This document shows positions 1 to 5,837 of a DNA stretch of 5,929 nucleotides, piece after piece; the stretch's first letter is position 1; every line of letters begins with the position of its first letter. Below the pieces are notes generated by a model that was not told where the DNA came from, ran no database searches, and saw only the letters and a program-made list of their open reading frames with translations. Both the position numbers and the translations under genes were made by a program. The stretch covers positions 1 through 5,929 of the forward strand of contig DFYU01000148.1 in assembly GCA_002383415.1 (NCBI GenBank), in the 5' to 3' direction. Origin of the DNA: Geobacter sp. UBA4074. Lineage in GTDB: Bacteria; Desulfobacterota; Desulfuromonadia; Geobacterales; Pseudopelobacteraceae.

Positions 1-423
1 GAACTGCTGCCCCAGGCCTACCTGCTGACCCCCAACCTGCCGGAGGCTGAACGGCTGTTAAATCGCCGGATTACGACCATCGTCGCCATGGAACAGGCTG
101 CCCGCGACCTGCATGCCCTGGGTGCCGCCAATGTGCTGGTCAAAGGCGGCCACCTGACCGGCGCCGAGGCCCAGGATATCCTGTTCGACGGCAGCACGAT
201 CCACCGCTTCACTGCCGACCGTATCTTTACCAGCGCCACCCACGGCACCGGCTGCAGCTATGCCTCGGCCATCGCCAGCCTGCTGGCCCAGGGCGAACCG
301 CTGCCCGAAGCGGTGCGCCGTGCCAAACAGTTCATCACCACCGCCATCCGCCTGGCCCGCCCGATGGGCAAGGGACACGGACCGGTCAACCATTATCTCG
401 CCGCAAAGGAACAAGCGCCATGA
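1..423 (+). CDS. thiD: Hydroxymethylpyrimidine/phosphomethylpyrimidine kinase ThiD, 3' part (start outside window)
   Basis: The reading frame is open from base 1 and gives the last 140 residues. ThiD is a cytoplasmic ribokinase-fold enzyme that phosphorylates HMP and then HMP-P to HMP-PP, the pyrimidine precursor of thiamin. Visible hallmarks are TPNLPEAERLL (residues 10-20 of the visible part), the strand VLVKGGH (45-51), and HGTGC (81-85). In this family HGTGC forms the anion hole and carries the catalytic cysteine. It is followed by the helix SYASAIASLLAQG and the usual C-terminal AKQFITTAI helix. The stop codon overlaps the thiC start by 4 bp (ATGA, 420-423), so the two are probably translationally coupled. 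A standalone ThiD is about 260-270 residues, so roughly half is missing at the window edge. In some relatives ThiD is fused behind ThiE, and this window cannot tell which form this is. The assignment to ThiD is secure. Confidence 0.95.
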   Translation, partial: ELLPQAYLLTPNLPEAERLLNRRITTIVAMEQAARDLHALGAANVLVKGGHLTGAEAQDILFDGSTIHRFTADRIFTSATHGTGCSYASAIASLLAQGEPLPEAVRRAKQFITTAIRLARPMGKGHGPVNHYLAAKEQAP

Positions 424-1709
424 CCCAGTTAGAAGCCGCCCGCAAAGGGATAATCACCAACAAGATGCAGACCGCTGCCGCTGCCGAAGGGGTCAGCCCC
501 GAATTCATCCGCGACGGCATTGCCAAGGGCACCATCATCATCAGCCATAACGACAAGACCCACCAGCACGGCATCCCGCTGGCGGTGGGGGCCGGCCTGC
601 GCACCAAGGTCAACGCCAACATCGGCACCTCGGCCGACGACACCGACATCACCAAAGAACTGGAAAAGGCCCGGGTGGCGGTCAAGCATGGCGCCGACGC
701 CATCATGGACCTCTCCACCGGTGGCCCGGTGGATGAGATCCGCCGCGCCATCGTGGCCGAAACCAAGGCCTGCATCGGTTCGGTGCCGCTCTACCAGGCC
801 GCCACCGACACGGTGCGGGTCAAGAAAAAGGCCCTGGTTGACATGACCGCCGACGACATCTTCAAGGGGATCATCAAGCACCTCGACGACGGCGTTGACT
901 TCATCACCGTCCACTGCGGCGTCACCCGTTCCACCGTGGAGCGGATGAAGAACGAAGGGCGGATCATGGACGTGGTCTCCCGGGGCGGCTCCTTCACCAT
1001 CGAGTGGATGAGCTACAACAACAAGGAAAACCCGTTGTACGAAAACTTCGACCGCCTGCTGGAGATCACCAAGGAGTACGACGCCACCCTGTCGCTGGGT
1101 GACGGCTTCCGTCCCGGCTGCCTGGCCGACGCCACCGACCGGGCCCAGATCCACGAGCTGATCATTCTGGGCGAACTGACCCAACGGGCCTGGGACGCCG
1201 GGGTGCAGGTGATGATCGAAGGGCCGGGCCATGTGCCCCTCAACCAGATCCAGACCAACATCCAGCTGCAGAAGCGGCTCTGCCACGGCGCGCCGTTCTA
1301 CGTGCTGGGACCGCTGGTGACCGACATCGCGCCGGGCTACGACCATATTACCTGTGCCATCGGCGGTGCCATCGCCGGGGCAGCCGGGGCCGACTTCCTC
1401 TGCTACGTCACCCCTTCGGAGCACCTGGCCCTGCCGGAGATCGAGGATGTGCGTAACGGCGTGATCGCCTCGCGGATTGCGGCCCATGCCGCTGATATCT
1501 GCAAAGGACTGCCCGGTGCCATTGAAAAAGACAACGCCATGGCCCGCGCCCGTAAGAAACTGGACTGGGAAGGCCAGTTTGCGCTGGCCCTGGACCCGGA
1601 GCGGGCCCGGGAGTACCGCGCCAAATCGCCGGTCTCCGAGCATGGCGCCTGTACCATGTGTGGGGAGTTTTGTGCCTATAAGGTCATGGACGAAGCAATG
1701 AAAAGGTAG
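420..1709 (+). CDS. thiC: Phosphomethylpyrimidine synthase ThiC (radical SAM, short form)
   Basis: This 429-residue cytoplasmic enzyme converts aminoimidazole ribotide to HMP-P using a [4Fe-4S] cluster and SAM. Family blocks seen in order are KVNANIGTS (63-71), DLSTGG (97-102), FITVHCGV (161-168), SRGGS (187-191), NPLYENFD (204-211), LSLGDGFRPGC (224-234), EGPGHVP (267-273), LGPLVTDIAPGYDHIT (296-311) and TPSEHLALP (331-339). His271 and His309 are the likely active-site metal ligands. The cluster cysteines are at the extreme C-terminus, C411-X2-C414-X3-C418, one residue tighter than the C-X2-C-X4-C of E. coli-type ThiC. The protein also lacks the long N-terminal region of E. coli-type ThiC (about 630 aa). 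The ATG at 420 has AAAGGA at 405-410, 9 nt upstream, and overlaps the thiD stop. The paralogue BzaF (5-hydroxybenzimidazole synthase) is similar and often annotated as thiC, but coupling to thiD favours ThiC. Confidence 0.95.
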   Translation: MTQLEAARKGIITNKMQTAAAAEGVSPEFIRDGIAKGTIIISHNDKTHQHGIPLAVGAGLRTKVNANIGTSADDTDITKELEKARVAVKHGADAIMDLSTGGPVDEIRRAIVAETKACIGSVPLYQAATDTVRVKKKALVDMTADDIFKGIIKHLDDGVDFITVHCGVTRSTVERMKNEGRIMDVVSRGGSFTIEWMSYNNKENPLYENFDRLLEITKEYDATLSLGDGFRPGCLADATDRAQIHELIILGELTQRAWDAGVQVMIEGPGHVPLNQIQTNIQLQKRLCHGAPFYVLGPLVTDIAPGYDHITCAIGGAIAGAAGADFLCYVTPSEHLALPEIEDVRNGVIASRIAAHAADICKGLPGAIEKDNAMARARKKLDWEGQFALALDPERAREYRAKSPVSEHGACTMCGEFCAYKVMDEAMKR

Positions 1710-1830
1710 GAACCGTCTTTTTCTGTCCTGGTCGCGTCACTCTTCAGCAAGCCTTGTGCGACGTACCCGTAACGTACGCCTCCGCGGCTTGCCTTGATTG
1801 CCGCAGCCAGGACAAAAAAATCCTCGTTCC
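1709..1830. repeat. Long imperfect palindrome, probable REP/MITE-like dispersed element
   Basis: The 162-bp gap between thiC and nikR is mostly one folded structure. The outer arms are GGAAC (1709-1713) and GTTCC (1826-1830). The main arms are TTTTTCTGTCCTGG (1718-1731) against CCAGGACAAAAAAA (1807-1820), 13 of 14 paired. An inner stem is GCAAGCC (1747-1753) against GGCTTGC (1786-1792). A small apical stem is GCG/CGC plus ACGT/ACGT within 1758-1779. On either strand the T run comes before the stem and the A run after it. This is the reverse of an intrinsic terminator, so I do not call it one, although the RNA could still fold and affect thiC mRNA stability. The nested near-symmetric form, starting at the last base of the thiC stop codon, resembles a nonautonomous dispersed repeat. 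No copy elsewhere can be seen from this window. Confidence 0.6.
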
Positions 1831-1871
1831 TGTTCTATCGGTTTAAAGCTTAGGCACGAGAGGGGAAGGTC

Positions 1872-2291
1872 ATGGGCGACACCACTCGTTTCGGCATCTC
1901 GATCGACAGCGACCTTTTGGAGAGCTTTGACCGGCTGATCGGTCAGAAGGGGTACCAGAACCGCTCCGAGGCGATCCGCGACCTGATCCGCAACGCCCTG
2001 GTGGAGGAGAAGACCGCCAGCGGCCAGGAGGAGATGGTCGGCACGGTGACCATGGTCTACAACCACCATGTGCGCGACCTGGCCGACAAGCTGACCGAGC
2101 AGCAGCATCAGCACCACCAGCAGGTGGTTTCGGCCCTGCATGTGCACCTGGATGCCCACAACTGCCTGGAGGTGCTGGTCTTAAAAGGGAGCAGCGCCGA
2201 GATCAACCGGATCGCCAATGAACTACTGGGGGTCAAGGGGGTCAAACACGGCCGGCTGTTTTTGACCTCCGCCACCCCCGAAAGTCACTAA
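1872..2291 (+). CDS. nikR: Nickel-responsive transcriptional regulator NikR
   Basis: This 139-residue protein is full length for NikR. It is a tetrameric DNA-binding repressor that responds to Ni(II). The N-terminal ribbon-helix-helix (about residues 4-45) begins TTRFGISIDSDLLESFD and includes GYQNRSEAIRDLIR. The C-terminal ACT-like metal domain (about 55-135) holds the nickel site. By alignment with E. coli H76/H87/H89/C95, the ligands are H79, H90, H92 (in LHVHLDAHNC) and C98, all intact. Extra histidines (H65, H66, H81, H82, H96) lie nearby. The ATG at 1872 has a strong Shine-Dalgarno sequence, AGGGGAAGG, at 1861-1869. The gene converges on a CbiMQO-type transporter operon, ending 9 bp from its last gene, and that operon's promoter carries a candidate NikR site. 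I see no matching inverted repeat or clear -35/-10 pair upstream of nikR itself, so autoregulation is not supported. Confidence 0.96.
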   Translation: MGDTTRFGISIDSDLLESFDRLIGQKGYQNRSEAIRDLIRNALVEEKTASGQEEMVGTVTMVYNHHVRDLADKLTEQQHQHHQQVVSALHVHLDAHNCLEVLVLKGSSAEINRIANELLGVKGVKHGRLFLTSATPESH

Positions 2292-2300
2292 CCGTACCCA

Positions 2301-3050
2301 TCACCTGCCGCAGACGCAGCAGGCCTGCAACGACAGCGGCGGCTCCAGCCGGCAGCTGGCCAAGAGCGCCGTATCCGTCAAGATATCACCTGGGGCGCCG
2401 TCCGCCCTGATCTCCCCCTCATGCAGCACCAGCACCCTGCTGCAGACCTGGGCCACCATGTCCAGGTCGTGGCTGGTGATGATCCGCGTATGCTCAAAGG
2501 CGGTCAGCAATCCCATGATCTCGCGCCGTCCGTAAGGGTCCAGACCGGCCGTCGGTTCGTCCATCACCAGCACGGTCGGGTCCATGGCCAGCACCGTGGC
2601 GATGGCCACCCGCTTTTTCTCGCCCGCCGAGAGCCGGTAAGGCGGCTTGGCTGCCAGGTGGCGGGCGGACACGGCATCAAGCGCCAGGCAGACCCGTTGC
2701 TCCAGGTCGGCGCCTTTCATGCCCAGGTTAAGCGGGCCAAAGGCCACATCGTCATAGACCGTGGGCATGAACAGTTGGTCGTCCGGCTGTTGGAAGACCA
2801 TGCCGACACTGCGCCGCACCTCCTGCAGTGTGGCAGGGGCTACCGGCACGTCGCCGATCCGCACCTGTCCGGTGGTGGGGGTAAGACTGCCGTTCAACTG
2901 CTGTAACAGGGTGGATTTGCCGGCTCCGTTGGCGCCGATAATGGCTACCGACTCACCGGGGCGGATGCGAAAGGAGACCGAACGGAGCGCAACGGTCCCG
3001 TCCGGGTAGCTGAAACAGAGCTGATCAGCTGCAATGATCGGGTGGTTCAT
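2301..3050 (-). CDS. cbiO: ECF-type nickel/cobalt transporter ATPase CbiO (NikO)
   Basis: This 249-residue cytoplasmic ABC ATPase powers the energy-coupling-factor metal importer with CbiQ and CbiM. All nucleotide-binding motifs are present: the A-loop region FSYPDGTVAL (13-22), Walker A GANGAGKST (39-47), Q-loop VFQQPDDQLF (85-94, with the PDDQ typical of ECF ATPases), signature LSAGEKKRVAIA (140-151, a variant of LSGGQ), Walker B VLVMDEP (160-166), D-loop AGLDP, and switch His194 in ITSHD. The ATG at 3050 lies 4 bp after the cbiQ stop, so the two are probably co-translated. It is the last gene of the operon. An oddity is the C-terminal tail ACCVCGR, with three cysteines in four residues plus C233 just before it. 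The substrate is set by the membrane subunits. NikR next door points to nickel, though cobalt cannot be excluded. Confidence 0.95.
   Translation of the reverse strand: MNHPIIAADQLCFSYPDGTVALRSVSFRIRPGESVAIIGANGAGKSTLLQQLNGSLTPTTGQVRIGDVPVAPATLQEVRRSVGMVFQQPDDQLFMPTVYDDVAFGPLNLGMKGADLEQRVCLALDAVSARHLAAKPPYRLSAGEKKRVAIATVLAMDPTVLVMDEPTAGLDPYGRREIMGLLTAFEHTRIITSHDLDMVAQVCSRVLVLHEGEIRADGAPGDILTDTALLASCRLEPPLSLQACCVCGR
2304..2323 (-). other. Hairpin at the 3' end of cbiO in the convergent junction
   Basis: On the minus strand the last codons of cbiO fold into an 8-bp stem (one G-T wobble) with a 4-nt loop: CCTGCTGC, GTCT, GCGGCAGG. It lies directly before the cbiO stop codon. On the plus strand the same stem has one C-A mismatch. 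No T run follows on either strand, so it is not a proper intrinsic terminator. With only 9 bp between the stops of nikR and cbiO, it is the only structure here that might limit read-through or protect the mRNA end. It may also be chance pairing in GC-rich coding sequence. Confidence 0.3.
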
Positions 3051-3054
3051 ACGC

Positions 3055-3882
3055 TCAAACCACCCCTTGAAACAGACCGAGGGCAGCCGCCCCCACCAGT
3101 TGCGGCAGATTGACCAAGCGCAACAGCAGGCAGCCCCCTACAAACAGCAGCAACACCGTCAGTTCAGGCAGACCGAAACGGCAGCGGCGGCTGGGCAGAA
3201 ACTGCCCCGTAAACCCACGGGCCAGCATCGCCTGATGAATCCGCTCGGCCCGCTCCCAGGAGCGCAGCAGCAGGTGGGCAATCATGGCCGCAAAGGGACC
3301 CGGCCCCATCCCCCTGCGACCGAAACTACGCAGCGCCCGGGAATGTGACGCGTGGACCGCCTCCTCGGCCAGCACAAACAGATAGCGGTACATGAACAGC
3401 AGTTGGATCACCAGTGGTTGCGGCACACCGAGCCGGGCCAGGGCCTCGCAGACGGCCGGAACGCCACTCACTGCCACCAGCAGGATGGCGGCGGCGGCAG
3501 TCAGCAGGGCACGCAGCACGATCGAGGTGAATGAGAACCAGCCCCCGCTGATGCCAACCGTGCCCAGCTGCAGCTGCACCGTCTGATCCAGCAACGGATT
3601 GGCGGCACCGATCAACAGGGCAAACGGCAGCACCAGGAGCGCCTTGCGCACCACCAGCCAGACTGGCAGTCCGGCCATGGCGCAGACCACCAAGGGAACA
3701 AAAAAGAACGGCAACAGGCCGCTCAGTTCGTAGCGACCAAAGGAAACCACGGTCAGGATGAAGCCGAACGCAGCCAGCAGCTTGACCCGCGTATCGAGGC
3801 GGTGGACCACTGAATCACCGCTCGCCAGTAGGTCAAGCTGACGCAGCTCCAGCAACGAGCCGAAGATGGCACCAGAGCTCAT
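3055..3882 (-). CDS. cbiQ: ECF nickel/cobalt transporter transmembrane subunit CbiQ (NikQ, EcfT type)
   Basis: This 275-residue inner-membrane protein is the T component that couples CbiO ATP hydrolysis to movement of the metal-binding CbiM. It starts MSSGAIFGSLLELRQLDLLA, followed by the family block HRLDTRVKLL (27-36). Hydrophobic spans lie at about 37-48, 54-70, 79-94, 118-140 and 240-256. FMYRYLFVLAEE (163-174) is a typical CbiQ block. Two coupling-helix motifs face the ATPase: RALRSFGRRG (182-191) and IHQAMLARGF (215-224). The frame stays open upstream to an ATG at 3978, but those 32 extra residues are Cys/Trp-rich, unlike the family, and would lie inside the end of cbiM. The ATG at 3882, 10 bp after the cbiM stop, is therefore chosen, even though its ribosome site (GTGAG, 9 nt upstream) is weak. 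Translation probably relies on coupling to cbiM. Confidence 0.92.
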   Translation of the reverse strand: MSSGAIFGSLLELRQLDLLASGDSVVHRLDTRVKLLAAFGFILTVVSFGRYELSGLLPFFFVPLVVCAMAGLPVWLVVRKALLVLPFALLIGAANPLLDQTVQLQLGTVGISGGWFSFTSIVLRALLTAAAAILLVAVSGVPAVCEALARLGVPQPLVIQLLFMYRYLFVLAEEAVHASHSRALRSFGRRGMGPGPFAAMIAHLLLRSWERAERIHQAMLARGFTGQFLPSRRCRFGLPELTVLLLFVGGCLLLRLVNLPQLVGAAALGLFQGVV

Positions 3883-3892
3883 CGTGCAGCAC

Positions 3893-4912
3893 TCACGGAT
3901 TGCCCCTGCCCCTGCCCAGCAGTAACGCCCCAAGCGACAGGAACAACACGGTGATGCCCCCGCCCACCAGCCCGGCAAGACTGGTCCCCCAGCGCTCGTC
4001 CGACGGCCCCGCGGCAGACTGCTGAGCGGTTGTCTGCCTCAAACCATAGTCCGGCAAGAGTGCCAGCCGCTCCTGAAGCGTGGCCATCACCTGATGCAGA
4101 CCATGCTGGGGATTGGCCAGCTCAGCACTGCCTGCCACCTGCCGGATCGCCCACTCCAGGCCATCAGGTCTATCCGAAGCCGCCAGCGACCCGAGTCCTC
4201 CGATCACGAGTGTTGCAGCAAAAAAGCCAACCAGCAGCCTGCGTAATGGCAGCCCTGCCGGTGATGGCGACGGTTGCAACGCAAGGAGCTCGGGACGGGC
4301 TGTACTGACCAGCGTCAGTACAGCGGCGGTGACAACCCCTTCCAGCAGACCGATCGCCAGATGTATCGGCTGCATTAACAGCGCAAAGGTAGCAAACGGC
4401 AGGGCAGAGATGCCGGACAACGTCGTCTGCAGCACCACCGCCAGGGCGCCTGACTGAAGCGCCACTAACGCGGCGATCATAATGGCAGCTGAACGGCGGG
4501 ACGCAGTGGGGGCTGGGCCGGCCAGGGGCCGGTAACAGAATGGATAGATCAGATAGGCCGGAATGATCCCCATGTTGACGATATTACCCCCTAAGGCCAG
4601 CAGGCCGCCGTCGGCAAAGAGCAGTGCCTGCACGATCAGCACCGAAGAGATGGCCAGCAGCGCCCCGTGGGGCCCCAACAACACCGCCAACAGCAGGCCA
4701 CCTCCCAGATGGCCGCTGGAACCGGTGCCGGGAATAGCAACATTAATCATCTGGGCGGCAAAGACAAAGGCGCCCAACACCCCCATCAACGGCACCCGGC
4801 GTTGATCATTGCCACGCTTGAGCTGCGCCGAGCTGTAGCCAATTGCGCCCGCTGCAACCGCCCACATGGTTCCCCCCACTGCTGGAGAAACCAACGCGTC
4901 TGCCATATGCAT
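3893..4912 (-). CDS. cbiM: ECF nickel/cobalt transporter substrate-binding subunit, CbiM-CbiN fusion (NikMN)
   Basis: This 339-residue inner-membrane protein captures the metal ion for the CbiQ/CbiO energy module. It begins MHMADALVSP, matching the CbiM/NikM rule that the N-terminal amine and His2 bind the metal. The next expected ligand is His68 in GTGSSGHLGG (62-71). Further family blocks are FADGGLLALGGNIVNMG (99-115) and HLAIGLLEGVVTA (184-196). Six or more hydrophobic spans cover residues 11-205. After a Pro/Ser-rich linker (about 212-222) comes a NikN/CbiN-like part: a membrane span at about 226-245, PDGLEWA (249-255), an extracytoplasmic stretch ending PDY (287-289), and a last span at GTSLAGLVGGGITVLFLSL (309-327). 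The ATG at 4912 has AGGGG (plus-strand 4919-4923) 6 nt upstream. It is first in the cbiMQO operon. The nickel assignment comes from the nearby nikR and the candidate operator, so it is an inference. Confidence 0.94.
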   Translation of the reverse strand: MHMADALVSPAVGGTMWAVAAGAIGYSSAQLKRGNDQRRVPLMGVLGAFVFAAQMINVAIPGTGSSGHLGGGLLLAVLLGPHGALLAISSVLIVQALLFADGGLLALGGNIVNMGIIPAYLIYPFCYRPLAGPAPTASRRSAAIMIAALVALQSGALAVVLQTTLSGISALPFATFALLMQPIHLAIGLLEGVVTAAVLTLVSTARPELLALQPSPSPAGLPLRRLLVGFFAATLVIGGLGSLAASDRPDGLEWAIRQVAGSAELANPQHGLHQVMATLQERLALLPDYGLRQTTAQQSAAGPSDERWGTSLAGLVGGGITVLFLSLGALLLGRGRGNP

Positions 4913-4924
4913 AGCATGCCCCTG

Positions 4925-4951
4925 GTGTCACAGATTTTACATTCGTGCTAC
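4925..4951. promoter_or_regulatory. Candidate NikR operator controlling cbiMQO
   Basis: An inverted repeat, GTGTCAC (4925-4931), 13-nt spacer, GTGCTAC (4945-4951), lies in the leader of cbiM. With one more base on each side the arms GGTGTCAC and GTGCTACC match at 6 of 8 paired positions. This resembles the deltaproteobacterial NikR consensus I recall, GTGTTAC-N13/14-GTAACAC: the left half agrees at 6 of 7 bases and the right half is weaker (4 of 7). The repeat starts 4 bp downstream of the predicted -10, so it covers the expected transcription start and a bound repressor would block initiation. A nikR gene sits at the other end of the operon. The pattern is seen directly; that NikR is the binder is inferred. 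Confidence 0.65.
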
Positions 4952-4955
4952 CGGG

Positions 4956-4984
4956 ACTATAACGCTCAGCAATCAACCCGTCAA
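4956..4984 (-). promoter_or_regulatory. Sigma70-type promoter of the cbiMQO operon
   Basis: On the minus strand, TTGACG (plus 4979-4984) and TATAGT (plus 4956-4961) are separated by exactly 17 bp. Each hexamer is one base from consensus. Transcription would begin near 4949, giving a leader of about 37 nt that contains the candidate operator and the AGGGG ribosome site. I see no terminator between the upstream sirtuin stop (5000) and this promoter, so some read-through from that gene is possible. Confidence 0.7.
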
Positions 4985-4999
4985 CCAACTGCCGACTCT

Positions 5000-5812
5000 C
5001 TACAGCGCGGCGTCAATCCGCTGCAGCCCTTCCAGCGCACCGCAGGCCAGCCCGATATGGGGTGAGGCGATCTCCGGCTCACGGGTGTTGATCCGGATCA
5101 CCGTGGCGCCGGGATAGCGCCAGCCGATCCGTTCCGAGGTGGCCCGGATGGTGGGAATGGCGCTGCCTGCCCCCAGCTCAATCACAGCGATCCGACCATC
5201 GGCATGCTGCGCCAGAAACGCCTGAAAGCGTTCTTCCTGACCGTGGGTCCGCTCCGGCAACCAGGACCAGTCGCCGAACATCAGGATATTGGGTCGACTG
5301 ACCCCACCGCACTGCGGGCAGCGGGGGATATGGCCAGCCCGCATACTGACCTGATCAACCGGGATCTGTTCGTTGTTGGGCCAGATCACCTGAGAACAGG
5401 GCCGTAGGCACTGCAACCAGTGGATCGATCCATGCACCTCAAGGATGCAGTCATCAGCAAAGCCGGCCTTTTGGAACTGTCCGTCCACGTTGGACGTCAC
5501 CACAAAGCAGGGCAAATCTCGCTGGGCTATCCAGTCACGCATGATCCCGAATCCGCAGTGGGGAACGGTCTCCCGGTACAGATTGGTGCGATGGCCGTAA
5601 AAGCCCCAGCCAAAGGCCGGATCACGCCGAAAATGCTCCGGGTTGGCACACTCAACAAAGGAAAGCCCCAAACGGGCATAGGGCGGATAGGCCTGCCAGA
5701 ACCCCTGGTTGCCGCGAAAGTCGGGCAGCCCCGAATCCACACCCATGCCGGCACCGGCGGTAATAATCAACGCCTCCGCAGTACGCACAAGCTCAGCCGC
5801 AACTGTGAACAT
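5000..5812 (-). CDS. SIR2-family NAD-dependent protein deacylase (divergent sirtuin)
   Basis: This protein of 270 residues would remove acyl groups from lysines using NAD+ (family knowledge). Motifs seen are the NAD loop GAGMGVDSGLPDFRG (20-34; usual form GAGxSxxSGxPDFRG), TSNVDG (106-111; usual form TQNIDxLH), catalytic His127 in EVHGS, RPNILMFGD (173-181), and ELGAGSAIP (212-220) where most sirtuins have GTS. Asn242 sits in the expected adenosine-side strand. Four cysteines can form the zinc site, but the first pair is C135-X3-C139 and the second C165-X2-C168; both pairs are usually C-X2-C. The frame could start at ATG 5824, but the internal ATG at 5812 has GGAGG with 5-nt spacing while 5824 has none, so 5812 is preferred. 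It lies 87 bp upstream of cbiM on the same strand with no obvious functional link. Family is certain; the acyl preference and targets are unknown. Confidence 0.92.
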   Translation of the reverse strand: MFTVAAELVRTAEALIITAGAGMGVDSGLPDFRGNQGFWQAYPPYARLGLSFVECANPEHFRRDPAFGWGFYGHRTNLYRETVPHCGFGIMRDWIAQRDLPCFVVTSNVDGQFQKAGFADDCILEVHGSIHWLQCLRPCSQVIWPNNEQIPVDQVSMRAGHIPRCPQCGGVSRPNILMFGDWSWLPERTHGQEERFQAFLAQHADGRIAVIELGAGSAIPTIRATSERIGWRYPGATVIRINTREPEIASPHIGLACGALEGLQRIDAAL

Positions 5813-5817
5813 ACGAG

Positions 5818-5822
5818 CCTCC
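5818..5822 (-). promoter_or_regulatory. Ribosome binding site that sets the sirtuin start
   Basis: A perfect GGAGG (minus strand) lies 5 nt before the ATG at 5812. It overlaps the codons that follow the alternative ATG at 5824, whose own upstream bases (CTCACTGTCTT) contain no Shine-Dalgarno sequence. This supports the shorter protein beginning MFTVAAELVR. Confidence 0.75.
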
Positions 5823-5837
5823 ATAAGACAGTGAGTA

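Noticed and set aside
429..1643. A 404-codon open frame on the minus strand opposite thiC
   Set aside because: It is the antisense shadow of a highly conserved GC-rich gene. Its product is low-complexity (Gly/Val/Asp/His-rich) and matches no family I recognise.
1718..1820. Intrinsic bidirectional terminator after thiC
   Set aside because: The T and A runs are on the wrong sides of the stem for both strands, and the loop between the main arms is about 75 nt.
1794..1847. Promoter for nikR using TTGATT or TTTAAA
   Set aside because: No hexamer pair with acceptable spacing was found. The real promoter cannot be called from the sequence alone.
1737..2159. A 140-codon minus-strand frame covering the palindrome and most of nikR
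   Set aside because: Antisense to the intact NikR metal domain. It is a Leu/His/Val-rich shadow product.
3883..3978. A 32-residue N-terminal extension of CbiQ
   Set aside because: It lies inside the cbiM 3' end, is rich in Cys and Trp, and is absent from the usual CbiQ start. The ATG at 3882 fits the family length.
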